In this document: positions 6,628 to 13,571 of the stretch, piece after piece
Layout of the letters: the number at the start of each line of letters is the position of its first letter
How positions within the stretch are numbered: position 1 is the first letter of the stretch
NCBI GenBank assembly: GCA_000482145.1
Contig: AUXH01000528.1
Coordinates: forward strand, 1-13,571
DNA: 13,571 nucleotides
Reading direction: 5' to 3'
DNA from: Strigomonas culicis
Lineage: Eukaryota; Euglenozoa; Kinetoplastea; Trypanosomatida; Trypanosomatidae
Notes under the pieces: model-generated
The model's database searches: none
What the model saw: only the letters and a program-made list of their open reading frames with translations
Told to the model about the DNA's origin: nothing
Position numbers and translations under genes: made by a program

Positions 6628-8775
6628 CTAGTAGCTGCGGCCCCACAGCACCCAGTGCTTGGCGGGTGCCGTGCAGCCCTTGCAGATACACGTGCGGCCC
6701 TCCACCGACTCGGGCTGCTCGAACGGGATGCAGAGCGACTTGGCGCCCATGCTCGGCGCGCGCTCGTCCTCGCGCACATCCTCCTGGGCGGCCTTGGACT
6801 CGTCGGCGCTGACCTTCTTGATGTTGTCCTCGCAATCCATCGCCCCGCACCACGGCGCGAGGATGATGTTCTTCGTGTTCAGCGCGGGCACGAAGTCGGC
6901 CCACTCCGTCACGCGGCGCGTGCGCTGGAGGCGCAGCTGGCGCGCGCCCTCGAGCATGCTGTGGTGGATGCTCTCCAAGAACTCGTGCATCGCGTGGGCC
7001 ACCTCGCCGTCCCACGCCATGGCGCGCTTCTCGCCGTTGTAGCGGACGGAGAGGGCGAGCTGCTGGCTCTGCAGCTCCTTCGGCCCCAGCTCCACGCGCA
7101 CCGGCACGCCCTTCACCTCCCAGTGGTTGAAGCGCCAGCCGGGGCTGTAGTTGTCGCGCAGGTCGCAGCGCGCCCGCACGCCGCCGACGCGCAGCTCCTC
7201 CTCCAGGCGCTGGCACGCCGCCACGAGCGCCTGCTTCTCCGCCTCGGTGGTGTCCTTCGTGATGCCGACGGGGATGATCACGACCTGCACGGACGACACG
7301 CGCGGCGGCATCACAAGGCCCCGGTTGTCGCCGTGAACCATAATCATGACGCCGATGACGCGGGTGGAGAGGCCCCAGCTGTTCTGCCACGGGACCAGGC
7401 TGCGCTCGTTGTGCTCCGGGTCCTGGAAGTTGATGTCGAACATCTTACCGAAGTTCTGGCCGAGGTTGTGGCTCGTGGCGCCCTGGCACCCGCGGCCGAC
7501 CGCCGGCACGTAGGTCTCGACCGTCGTCGTGTAGTAGGCGCCGGCGAACTTCTCCTTCTCCGTCTTCTTGCCCTTCACGACAGGGACAGCGAGCAGCTCC
7601 TCGTACACCGCGGCGTAGTTGTCCAGGATCTGCAGCACCTCGCGGCTGCAGCCCTCCTCCGTTGCCCACGCGCAGTGGCCCTCCTGCCACAGGAACTCGC
7701 GCGTGCGGATGAACGGGGTCGGGTGCGAGAACTCCCAGCGGATGACGTTGTTCCACATGTTGAGCCGCACCGGCAGATCGCGGTGGCTGCGGATCCACTT
7801 GCTGTAGTAGGGGTACATGACCGTCTCGCTCGTCGGGCGGATCGCGACGGGCATCTCGAGGTCCGTCTCGCCCGCCTTTGTCACCCACGCGACCTCCGGC
7901 GCGAAGCCCTCCACGTGCTCCTTCTCGCGCTCCAGGCAGCTCTTGGAGACGAACATGGGGAAGTAGCAGTCCTCGATGCCCATCAGCTCAAGCCGGCCGC
8001 CGAGAAACTTCTGGATCTGCTTCCAGACGAAGAAGCCCCAGGGACGGATGATGTAGCAGCCGGACACGTCGTAGTACTCGATCATCTCCGCCTTGGTGAT
8101 GGTCTCTGTGTACCAGTTGGAGAAGTTGTCCTCCATCGTGTTGAGGATGCCTAGCTTCGTCTCGCCCTTCACGTCCTCCTTTGCGGCCGCCGCCTGCTTC
8201 TCCTTCTTCTCCTTCTTTTCCTTGGACGCCGCCTTCTCAGGGGCCGCGGCGGCCGGCGCCGCGGCGGCGCCGAAGTCGACCACCTTGAATGGGAACCCCA
8301 GCTTGTCCAGGTACGCGACCAGCTGCGGGAAGGTGACGAGGCTGCTCTTGTCGTTGCGGCAGGGGTGCAGCACGAAGGTGACGTCCTGCAGCCGCTTATC
8401 CAGCAGCACGATGATCGGCTTCTTCGCCGTGTTGTTGATGAGCGCGAGGGGGCTCACGGAGCCCTGCACCACGGCGAGTGTCTCCTGTAGCAGCTCCGCC
8501 GGGGCGAAGCGCAGGTCCTTCGTGCCGGCCTCCTTCTGGAGGCGCTTCATGTCGGTCGGTGTGTCGTGCAGCGCGGTGAGCAGCACCAGCTCGCCCTTCT
8601 TGTCCTTCAGGAACATGTTCTTGGTGCCGGTGCACGGGCAGCCGAAGCGCTCCAGCTCCTTGTTCGCCTCCTCGCAGGTGTGCTTCTCCTCGTGTTCGAT
8701 GGTGGGGAAGCTGAGGCCGAGCTCCTTCAACACGGCCAGCATCTCGGCCTCACCGCGGCAGTCGGCGGCGGTCAT
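6628..8775 (-). CDS. ProRS: Prolyl-tRNA synthetase with N-terminal ProX/YbaK editing domain
   Basis: A 715-residue enzyme that charges tRNA-Pro with proline using ATP. Residues 1-170 are a ProX/YbaK-type editing domain: TKNMFLKDKK at 51-60 with the family Lys (52), GSVSPLALINN at 105-115, and HPCRND at 137-142. Such domains hydrolyse mischarged Ala-tRNA-Pro. A Lys/Glu linker (181-200) leads to a class II core of eukaryote/archaea type: RPTSETVMY (313-321), motif 2 FIRTREFLWQEGH (355-367), GQNFGKMFDI (439-448), and HGDNRGLVMPPR (481-492). The anticodon-binding domain follows (about 495-600). A C-terminal zinc-type domain has Cys643, Cys648, Cys696/698 and Cys701 and ends in the family-typical GRSY. 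Everything expected of a functional enzyme is present. The start at 8775 begins exactly at the editing domain, but the frame is open a further 192 codons upstream and includes an ATG at 9246 (see the separate entry). Stop TAG at 6628-6630. In trypanosomatids mitochondrial tRNAs are imported, so cytosolic-type synthetases usually also serve the mitochondrion. Confidence 0.97.
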   Translation of the reverse strand: MTAADCRGEAEMLAVLKELGLSFPTIEHEEKHTCEEANKELERFGCPCTGTKNMFLKDKKGELVLLTALHDTPTDMKRLQKEAGTKDLRFAPAELLQETLAVVQGSVSPLALINNTAKKPIIVLLDKRLQDVTFVLHPCRNDKSSLVTFPQLVAYLDKLGFPFKVVDFGAAAAPAAAAPEKAASKEKKEKKEKQAAAAKEDVKGETKLGILNTMEDNFSNWYTETITKAEMIEYYDVSGCYIIRPWGFFVWKQIQKFLGGRLELMGIEDCYFPMFVSKSCLEREKEHVEGFAPEVAWVTKAGETDLEMPVAIRPTSETVMYPYYSKWIRSHRDLPVRLNMWNNVIRWEFSHPTPFIRTREFLWQEGHCAWATEEGCSREVLQILDNYAAVYEELLAVPVVKGKKTEKEKFAGAYYTTTVETYVPAVGRGCQGATSHNLGQNFGKMFDINFQDPEHNERSLVPWQNSWGLSTRVIGVMIMVHGDNRGLVMPPRVSSVQVVIIPVGITKDTTEAEKQALVAACQRLEEELRVGGVRARCDLRDNYSPGWRFNHWEVKGVPVRVELGPKELQSQQLALSVRYNGEKRAMAWDGEVAHAMHEFLESIHHSMLEGARQLRLQRTRRVTEWADFVPALNTKNIILAPWCGAMDCEDNIKKVSADESKAAQEDVREDERAPSMGAKSLCIPFEQPESVEGRTCICKGCTAPAKHWVLWGRSY

Positions 8776-8783
8776 GCGTCGGC

Positions 8784-8814
8784 GGGGGGTGGGGGGTGGA
8801 GGGGGGGTGGGGGG
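8784..8814 (+). other. G-quadruplex-type motif just upstream of the prolyl-tRNA synthetase ATG
   Basis: Four G runs of 6, 6, 7 and 6 bases (8784-8789, 8791-8796, 8801-8807, 8809-8814) are separated by loops of 1, 4 and 1 bases. This fits the G3+N1-7 quadruplex rule very well. The G-rich strand is the template strand, so the mRNA 5' UTR is C-rich here, ending 8 nt before the ATG. Confidence 0.8.
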
Positions 8815-8939
8815 TTGCCGGGAGAGACGGGGGGCGGTCGCGTGGTGGTGCAGCCGCTTACTGACACAGCAATGGGAGAGCTTGAGGGTGGGTGGGGAGG
8901 TCACGAAATCTCTTCTTGGGCGTAGAGACAACAGAGACA

Positions 8940-9000
8940 CTGCGTGGCACACAGCGGGGCGGTGGCGTTGCGGTGGGGGGGAAGAAAAGGAGGGGCAAGG
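8940..9000 (-). promoter_or_regulatory. Predicted spliced-leader acceptor for the short prolyl-tRNA synthetase mRNA
   Basis: In the sense of transcription the tract complementary to plus 8972-9000 is almost pure C/T, and the AG at plus 8940-8941 (context CACGCAG) follows about 30 nt later. The predicted 5' UTR is about 164 nt with no ATG in it before 8775. Another possible AG (8861-8862, after CTGTGTC) would give 85 nt. Confidence 0.45.
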
Positions 9001-9266
9001 AGAGACAGATGCGTGCACAGCACCACGGCGACAGGGAGCGAGGGTAGAGGTGGACGAAGAAGAAAAAGAAGAAGAGGGGACGTTTGGGTCGGGCCAGGAG
9101 GCGCGCTCGCCTGTATTCTCGCGCGCGGAAACACTAGAACTGAAAAGAAGAGACGCGGCATCTGCCTCGTGACGCGCAGCGATAGGCTTTTCGGCACAGA
9201 GTCGCAGACGCTGAAAAAAGCAGCCAAAAGGACGATGCTTCAGCATACCCCCGTCGTCGTACTCCA

Positions 9267-9329
9267 CTAAATAACAACAATCGTTTTGAAAAGGCGCAAC
9301 AAAGAAAAGGAAGAAAAGGAAAAAAAAAA
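9267..9329 (-). promoter_or_regulatory. Second strong spliced-leader acceptor, upstream of the in-frame ATG at 9246
   Basis: The plus-strand purine run at 9301-9329 is a 29-nt pyrimidine tract in the RNA. The first AG after it is at 9267-9268 (context TTATTTAG), with no earlier AG. It would give an mRNA whose first ATG (9246, after a 20 nt leader) is in frame with prolyl-tRNA synthetase. Confidence 0.45.
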
Positions 9330-9820
9330 GCAACAATAACAAACACCACAATAACTACAAAAAGAAACGAAAAATGATAGAAGAATGTGATAAAGCGAGC
9401 AATAAGAAAGGATGTCCTTCTGGCAGTGCAACGTAATTCACTCTTGTAGTTCTACCTTTTTTTTTTCTTGTTGTTATTCAGATCAGTCTTTCGCTCTGTT
9501 CCAGTCGCCTCTCTCTCCCTCTTAGCCACACCACAACAAGATATAATAATGATGACAAGAAAACAAGAATAAGAGTCAACAATTAATTCTGTGAAAAAAA
9601 AAAGCTTCAAAGGGAAAGAGGAGGAGAAAGACAAAAAGGAAAAAAAGACAGCAACGATAGCCGTACCAATTATCGAACAGAGCATGTCAGACATCACAAA
9701 GGGAAAACAGAAACAAAAAGAGTGAAAACGGATTCTCCCTCTGCTACTACATGTTACCACCAACATCTTTTCGCTCAATTCGCGACATCTGTGAGAGAGA
9801 AAGAGAGAGATTATTGGCCA

Positions 9821-10579
9821 TTAGTGTTTAATAGAGAACTTCGTGTTAGGGGGCATCCGCCGCAGCTCCTCCAACTTGCGCTTCGCGTAGTTCACGTGCC
9901 ATTCTACCTTTGTGAACTGCGTGCGGGGGACACTCATGTGCTGCTCAAAGTCCTGCCGTATGTACGCGGCCAAGCTCTTGCGCGTCGCCTCGTCCCGGAA
10001 CTTGCGCGCCTCGCGCATGAGCTGCCGATAGAGCGACAGCACCTCGACCTGCAGGCCGCTGTGCTGCCGCGTCGACTTCTTCCTCGTGGGGCTGCTGCCG
10101 CCGCGCTGGGATGGCAGGGGGATGGCGGTATAGCGCGGCGCCTCAGGGGCCGCCGCGGCCGGCGGCTGCTGCCTCTGCTGCTGCTGCTTCTGTCGGCGGT
10201 GGGAAGCGCGTAGCCGCTCCACGGCGGAGCTGGTCGCCTTCGTCGTCACCGCCGCGGCGGCCGTGCCGCTGCGCATGTACTGGAACGGCGACGACTTGCG
10301 GGCGCTGTGGCTGTGGCCGTGCCCGTCGCCCTCCGCCTCGTGGTGGTGGTGCTCGCTGTGGCTGTGGCCGTGCGCGTCGTCCTGCTCCCGCAGCGCCGCC
10401 GCGCGGCGGCTCATCACGCCGAGCTCCCCGACGTGGTTCGTGGGCGCCGCGCCGTCCGTGCTCCAGTCCGGGAACAGCGCCTCGCCGCGGTGGCCGTCCT
10501 GGCCAGCGGCGGGGGGGCGGGCGGCGGCCCAGCGCAGCGCCGTGCAGCACAGAGCAAGGAGCAGAGACGTCCGCTGCAT
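9821..10579 (-). CDS. SDHAF1-like LYR-motif protein with His-rich N-terminal extension
   Basis: 252 residues; ATG at 10577-10579 is preceded in frame by a stop (10583-10585), fixing the start; stop TAA at 9821-9823. Residues about 175-245 form a LYR (complex I LYR) domain closest to SDHAF1/Sdh6: LQVEVLSLYRQL with Leu183-Tyr184-Arg185, a conserved-type Phe in RQDFEQH, then PRTQF and an Arg/Lys-rich C-terminal helix. SDHAF1 helps insert Fe-S clusters into the SdhB subunit of succinate dehydrogenase in the mitochondrial matrix, with the LYR motif recruiting the HSC20 chaperone system. Human SDHAF1 is about 115 residues, so this protein has an N-terminal extension of about 170. It holds a hydrophobic leader (5-20), a histidine-rich segment (10 His in residues 70-91), a poly-Gln stretch (131-138), and a basic Ser/Thr linker. 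Where the human protein has Arg-x-Gly (residues 55 and 57), this one reads Asn-x-Ala. Family assignment is good; SDH specificity rather than another LYR partner is inferred. Confidence 0.85.
   Translation of the reverse strand: MQRTSLLLALCCTALRWAAARPPAAGQDGHRGEALFPDWSTDGAAPTNHVGELGVMSRRAAALREQDDAHGHSHSEHHHHEAEGDGHGHSHSARKSSPFQYMRSGTAAAAVTTKATSSAVERLRASHRRQKQQQQRQQPPAAAAPEAPRYTAIPLPSQRGGSSPTRKKSTRQHSGLQVEVLSLYRQLMREARKFRDEATRKSLAAYIRQDFEQHMSVPRTQFTKVEWHVNYAKRKLEELRRMPPNTKFSIKH
10303..10373. repeat. Two 20-bp direct repeats encoding the GHGHSHS / HGHSHS units
   Basis: The same 20 bp occurs at 10303-10322 and 10354-10373, offset by 51 bp (17 codons), so the two copies are in frame. They encode the two His-Ser-Gly blocks flanking HHHH in the His-rich segment. 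This suggests that the segment grew by in-frame duplication. Confidence 0.85.
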
Positions 10580-10629
10580 GCCTCACAACAAAGACACAAA
10601 AGGAAGAAAAAAGAAGGGGGCGTACAGAG

Positions 10630-10668
10630 CTGAAGGGGGCGAGAGACGGGGAGAGAGAAGAGTGGCAT
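10630..10668 (-). promoter_or_regulatory. Predicted spliced-leader acceptor for the SDHAF1-like gene
   Basis: The pyrimidine tract CTCTTCTCTCTCCCCGTCTC continues through a C-rich stretch into CTTCAG, with AG at plus 10630-10631, giving a 50 nt 5' UTR. A second pyrimidine tract (10587-10616) leads to an AG at 10582-10583, only 2 nt before the ATG. Both could be used. The whole gap to the upstream stop codon (10788) is only 209 bp, so the signals of both genes are tightly packed. Confidence 0.5.
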
Positions 10669-10788
10669 GGTACAGTGGATCTCAACATCCCGCGAGACAC
10701 ATGCGTTGCCAGTTCACTAACCGCTTCACAAAAAAAAAAGAACTACAATTTTTCCTTTCACCACGTGTGCTTCGCTTCGCATTATGAT

Positions 10789-13571
10789 TCAATCCAAGTC
10801 GTCAAAGGCACTTCCCCACTCGGACAGGAGGTCCTCCTCCTCCTCCCCGCCGCCCTCGACGTGCCCCTCGCGCACCACGACCACGTCCGGCGCCAGCACC
10901 ACCTTTCCGCCGCGCGCCGCCCCGGCCGGCGGCGCGGCCACGCACGCGAAGGCGGCCAGTTCCTCCGCGGGGCTCACGAGCCGCAGCGTCAGCGCCGCCG
11001 CCCGGGCGCCCCGCGGCTGCGCGTGGCGCAGCAGGCGCCGCAGCGCGGCCGCGAAGTCGCCGCGCGCGCGCTGCGAGGCGCCGCTCTCGTCGTACAGCCG
11101 CAGCGGCTGCTGCGCGGCGGCGAGTGTGCTCCACGGCAGCAGCACCTTGCAGCCGCGCGCCGCCGGCGCGGGCGCCTCCAGCCTCCGCAGGAGCGCGTAG
11201 ACCGTCGCCGGGGTGCACAGCCACCGCCACGGGTCGCGGCCGGCCACGCCCGCCTCGCGCTCGATGCCGCGCAGCTCCTCCAGCAGCTCCCACGACGCCG
11301 CCGCCGCCGCCGCGCCGCCGTCCGCGACGAGCGACGGCAGCGGCGCGTCCTCCGGGGGGAGAAAGATCTGCGCCTCGGCCGCGTCGGGGCCGTCCGCCGC
11401 CGCCGCGAGCTCCTCCAGCAGCGCAGGCAGCTGCAGGAAGGCCCACGCGCCACCGCCCCCCTCCGCCCCGCCCACGCGCGGCAGCAGCTGCAGCAGCGCG
11501 CGCCAGTCCGCCGCGAAGCTGCGGGTCGCGGCCGCCTCCGTCTCGCGCGCGAGGCGCAGGTGCCACAGCACCAGGCACAGCAGCAGCCGCTCGCTGCAGC
11601 GCCGCAGCGCCGCCGCCGCGTCACCATCCGGGGGCGGCGCCGGGCCGCCGCGGGCCGCCGGCTCTGCCGCCGCGTGGCTGTACGCCCACACGTTGTGGAA
11701 CGCACGCACCGCCCTCTCCCGCAGCGGGGCAGCGGTGGGTGGCGGGGAAAAGAGCAGCCCGTGGATGGCTGTAAGCCGCACCGTCTCCACAAGCGCGACC
11801 ATGGCGCTGCTGCTGCTGCCGGGCGGCGGCGCCGCGCGGCCGCGCGCGTGGGGGGCGACGAGGGTGGGCAGCGGCTGCGACAGCAGCTGCTGCGCGGTGG
11901 CGAGGGAGGCGCCGCCGCCGATCGCGCGCCACACCCGCTCCCGACCCTCCGCCTCCCGCGCGCCGTCGTCGTCGTCCTCCTCCTCCTCCCCGTGCCGTCT
12001 GGGACGGCTCTCGCTGTCGCGGGAGCGCGCCCCCTCCTCTGCAGGGACGAGGGCCGCGTAGTACACCTGCAAGGCCGGCTCCACGAGGCGGTGGGCGGTG
12101 TTGCGCAGCTGCGCGAGCGCGGCGGTGGGCGCGAGGGCGCCCCCTGCCGTCAGCGCGGCGCCCTCGGCGCCCTCCGTCGCTAAGCTTTGCTGCTTCTCCT
12201 CCATGACCACCCGCACCAGCGCGCGCGCGGTGCCGCAGAGGCGCCGCAGGTGCAACTCCTGCTCTCGCAGCGGCACGTCGGCGAACCAGTCCGCGTAGGG
12301 GTCCGTGCCGTCCGGCGCCTGCAGCCGCGTGCGCGTCTCCTTCAGCAGCAGCTCGCACAGCCGCTTCAGCGCGTGCACGCGGGGCTTGTGCGGCAGCAGG
12401 GTGTAGGCCGCCGGCCGCGGCGCCCGCGCCGCGCCGCGCCAGCGCTGCCGCGCGTACCCGCAGCTGCTCTGCTCCGCCAGCTCGAGGAACACGGAGGTGA
12501 CGCTCTGCAGCAGGTGCTGCACCCCGGCGAAGCCCAGCGCGATCTGCGGGCCCGCGCGCGGCGGCACCGCGGCGGCGGTCAGTTCCGTGAAGTAGTCCAG
12601 CAGCGGGTGCACGCAGCGGAGCAGCAGCAGCTTTGCCTCCGCCTGCGTGTCGCCATCGCACGACCCCTCCGCGATGGCGGTGACGAGCGGCAGCGGCAGC
12701 CGCGGCTCCACGTAGATGGCGAAGCGCGCCGGGTCCACGCCGGGCGGCCAGCGGCACGCCTCCAGCGGCGGCCCCCGCAAGTGAAGTATGGTCACCATGC
12801 GCAGCAGCAGCTGCCGGAACGCGTCGTCGTCCGCCACCCCCACCGGCAGCACCACGAACGGGCGCATCAACCCATCCTCTCCAACGCGCTGCTGCTGCTG
12901 CTGGTCCGCGGCGCAACAGTAGAGGGCCTGCTGTAGGAGCGGGTCGCGGAGGTAGTGCGCGGCGGACAGCAGCAGCGCCGCCACGTCGCGCGGCAGCGCG
13001 GCCGCCGCGGTGGTGAGCGGCGGTGTGGCGTCGCGCGGGGCTGTCCCCGCCGCGCGGTCGTAGCGGAGGAGCCCGGCCAGCTGGCGGGCCACCGCCTCGC
13101 TGCCTGCGTCGCGCAGCGCGCCGTGGCACTTGGCCAGCAGGAAGGGGAAGAGGTCCGCGAGGGAGGGCAGCGGCGCGCCGTCAGCAGCCGGAGCTGGCGG
13201 CGGCGGCGCGGACAGCCCCGTGTGCTCGCCCACGTAGCAGTGCAGCAGAGCGATGAAGCGGTCGAGGGTGAGGCCGGGGGGCGGCGCGAGCGGCAGCAGC
13301 ACCGCGCACCACTCCACCAGCACGGGCACGACGCCAGCCAGCTGCCGGTGCGGGCGCGCCGGTGCCGGGCTGTCGGGGGGGAAGAGCAGCGGCAGGAGCG
13401 GCGTCAGCACCACCGCCGCGACGGCCGCCGCGGTCTCGCGGAGGTCGCCGGCGGAGCCCAGGCCCTGCTGCTCCCGCAGGAGGACCAGCCAGCCGGCGGC
13501 GGCCCCCCGGGCGGGCTCCAGTAGGCGTACGACAGCCGCCGCGCGACGTGCGCGCAGAGGAGCGGGTGGAG
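10789..13571 (-). CDS. Large unidentified Ala/Leu-rich helical protein, 5' end outside window
   Basis: The frame ends with TGA at 10789-10791 and is open, with no stop and no in-frame ATG near its right end, to the window edge, so at least 926 residues are present and the N-terminus is missing. The first in-window start-like codon (13413) is GTG, which is not a eukaryotic start. I recognise no family. The sequence is dominated by amphipathic Leu/Ala helices (for example FRQLLLRMVTILHL, LLDYFTEL), as in solenoid or tethering-type scaffolds. It has low-complexity insertions: poly-Gln (about 12888-12902), Glu4-Asp4 (about 11961-11984), a Ser run (about 11808-11819), and Gly/Pro loops. No signal peptide or membrane span is evident. 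The tail is acidic and ends EEEEDLLSEWGSAFDDLD, combining an acidic DLL with W-x3-F. Such motifs are recognised in other eukaryotes by coat or adaptor proteins, which hints at vesicle traffic, but this is inference from the tail alone. Confidence 0.85.
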   Translation of the reverse strand, partial: PPAPLRARRAAAVVRLLEPARGAAAGWLVLLREQQGLGSAGDLRETAAAVAAVVLTPLLPLLFPPDSPAPARPHRQLAGVVPVLVEWCAVLLPLAPPPGLTLDRFIALLHCYVGEHTGLSAPPPPAPAADGAPLPSLADLFPFLLAKCHGALRDAGSEAVARQLAGLLRYDRAAGTAPRDATPPLTTAAAALPRDVAALLLSAAHYLRDPLLQQALYCCAADQQQQQRVGEDGLMRPFVVLPVGVADDDAFRQLLLRMVTILHLRGPPLEACRWPPGVDPARFAIYVEPRLPLPLVTAIAEGSCDGDTQAEAKLLLLRCVHPLLDYFTELTAAAVPPRAGPQIALGFAGVQHLLQSVTSVFLELAEQSSCGYARQRWRGAARAPRPAAYTLLPHKPRVHALKRLCELLLKETRTRLQAPDGTDPYADWFADVPLREQELHLRRLCGTARALVRVVMEEKQQSLATEGAEGAALTAGGALAPTAALAQLRNTAHRLVEPALQVYYAALVPAEEGARSRDSESRPRRHGEEEEDDDDGAREAEGRERVWRAIGGGASLATAQQLLSQPLPTLVAPHARGRAAPPPGSSSSAMVALVETVRLTAIHGLLFSPPPTAAPLRERAVRAFHNVWAYSHAAAEPAARGGPAPPPDGDAAAALRRCSERLLLCLVLWHLRLARETEAAATRSFAADWRALLQLLPRVGGAEGGGGAWAFLQLPALLEELAAAADGPDAAEAQIFLPPEDAPLPSLVADGGAAAAAASWELLEELRGIEREAGVAGRDPWRWLCTPATVYALLRRLEAPAPAARGCKVLLPWSTLAAAQQPLRLYDESGASQRARGDFAAALRRLLRHAQPRGARAAALTLRLVSPAEELAAFACVAAPPAGAARGGKVVLAPDVVVVREGHVEGGGEEEEDLLSEWGSAFDDLD

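Larger units (their letters stand above)
8776..9246 (-). other. Possible alternative N-terminal extension (157 codons) of prolyl-tRNA synthetase
   Basis: The synthetase frame continues without a stop upstream of 8775 to an in-frame ATG at 9244-9246. The extension would begin MLKHRPFGCFFQRLRL and carries Lys/Arg but no acidic residue in its first 18 positions, as mitochondrial leaders do. A first AG (9267-9268) after a long pyrimidine tract lies 20 nt before this ATG. Against it: the rest of the extension is low-complexity Ser/Pro-rich, and a pyrimidine-rich strand is naturally poor in stop codons, so the open frame may be chance and the region simply 5' UTR and splice signals. Confidence 0.35.
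8776..9820. other. Intergenic region between the SDHAF1-like gene and prolyl-tRNA synthetase
   Basis: About 1 kb in two halves. The part from 9820 to about 9300 is AT-rich with poly-A/T runs and a GA-rich stretch near 9793-9810; it should be the SDHAF1-like 3' UTR and polyadenylation zone. The part from about 9300 to 8776 is GC-richer and carries several pyrimidine tracts in transcription sense, the two predicted acceptors, and the quadruplex motif. The minus-strand open frame at 9778-9452 is Phe/Ser/Leu-rich low complexity and I do not regard it as a gene. No tRNA-like sequence was seen. Confidence 0.7.

Noticed and set aside
6655..8154. A 499-codon plus-strand frame opposite prolyl-tRNA synthetase
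   Set aside because: The minus strand encodes an unmistakable enzyme. The plus frame is His/Leu/Arg-rich antisense noise.
9452..9778. A 108-codon minus-strand frame in the intergenic region
   Set aside because: Phe/Ser/Leu/Lys low complexity from homopolymers, AT-rich unlike every gene here, no recognisable domain.
10111..12183. A 690-codon plus-strand open frame opposite the large helical protein and the SDHAF1-like gene
   Set aside because: Arg/Ala/Gln-rich, spans two minus-strand genes and the intergenic gap, and shows no ordered domain.
1..13571. Bacterial operon, phage or mobile element reading of the window
   Set aside because: No Shine-Dalgarno sites or inverted repeats, eukaryote-type synthetase, SET and UBC folds, and trans-splicing-type intergenic signals all point to a kinetoplastid nuclear cluster.

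Overview
The window looks like nuclear DNA of a trypanosomatid flagellate (kinetoplastid, probably on the Leishmania/Crithidia side). The basis is as follows. All five genes lie on the minus strand with no introns. Coding sequence is extremely GC-rich with G/C third positions. Intergenic stretches are AT-rich and full of homopolymers and microsatellites. Upstream of each complete gene there is a long pyrimidine tract followed by an AG, as expected for spliced-leader trans-splicing. The prolyl-tRNA synthetase has the protist architecture of an N-terminal ProX/YbaK editing domain fused to a eukaryote/archaea-type synthetase. The species cannot be named from this sequence alone. Transcription runs right to left as part of a polycistronic unit.

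Layout in transcription order: (1) 13571-10789, the 3' part of a large unidentified Ala/Leu-rich helical protein with an acidic tail carrying a W-x3-F motif; its 5' end lies outside the window. (2) 10579-9821, an SDHAF1-like LYR-motif protein, predicted to be a succinate dehydrogenase assembly factor, with an unusual histidine-rich N-terminal extension. (3) 8775-6628, prolyl-tRNA synthetase. Its frame stays open upstream to an in-frame ATG at 9246 that sits 20 nt after a good splice acceptor and would add an Arg/Lys-rich leader. (4) 5912-1963, what appears to be one gene of about 1,315 codons with coiled-coil, poly-Ala and acidic segments and an E2-like (UBC) fold lacking the catalytic Cys. 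In this sequence it is split by a one-base frameshift in a C5 run at 4167-4171. (5) 1158 to the left edge, the 5' part of a SET-domain (SETD3/SETD6/Rubisco-LSMT class) protein methyltransferase with an NH-to-DH change in a core motif.

The genes do not form a pathway. Co-directional neighbours in trypanosomatids are normally functionally unrelated, so adjacency says little about role. The points most worth checking are the alternative long form of the synthetase (possible dual cytosol/mitochondrion supply), the His-rich SDHAF1-like protein, and the split pseudo-E2 gene. No transposon, CRISPR array, tRNA gene or bacterial-type operon was seen.
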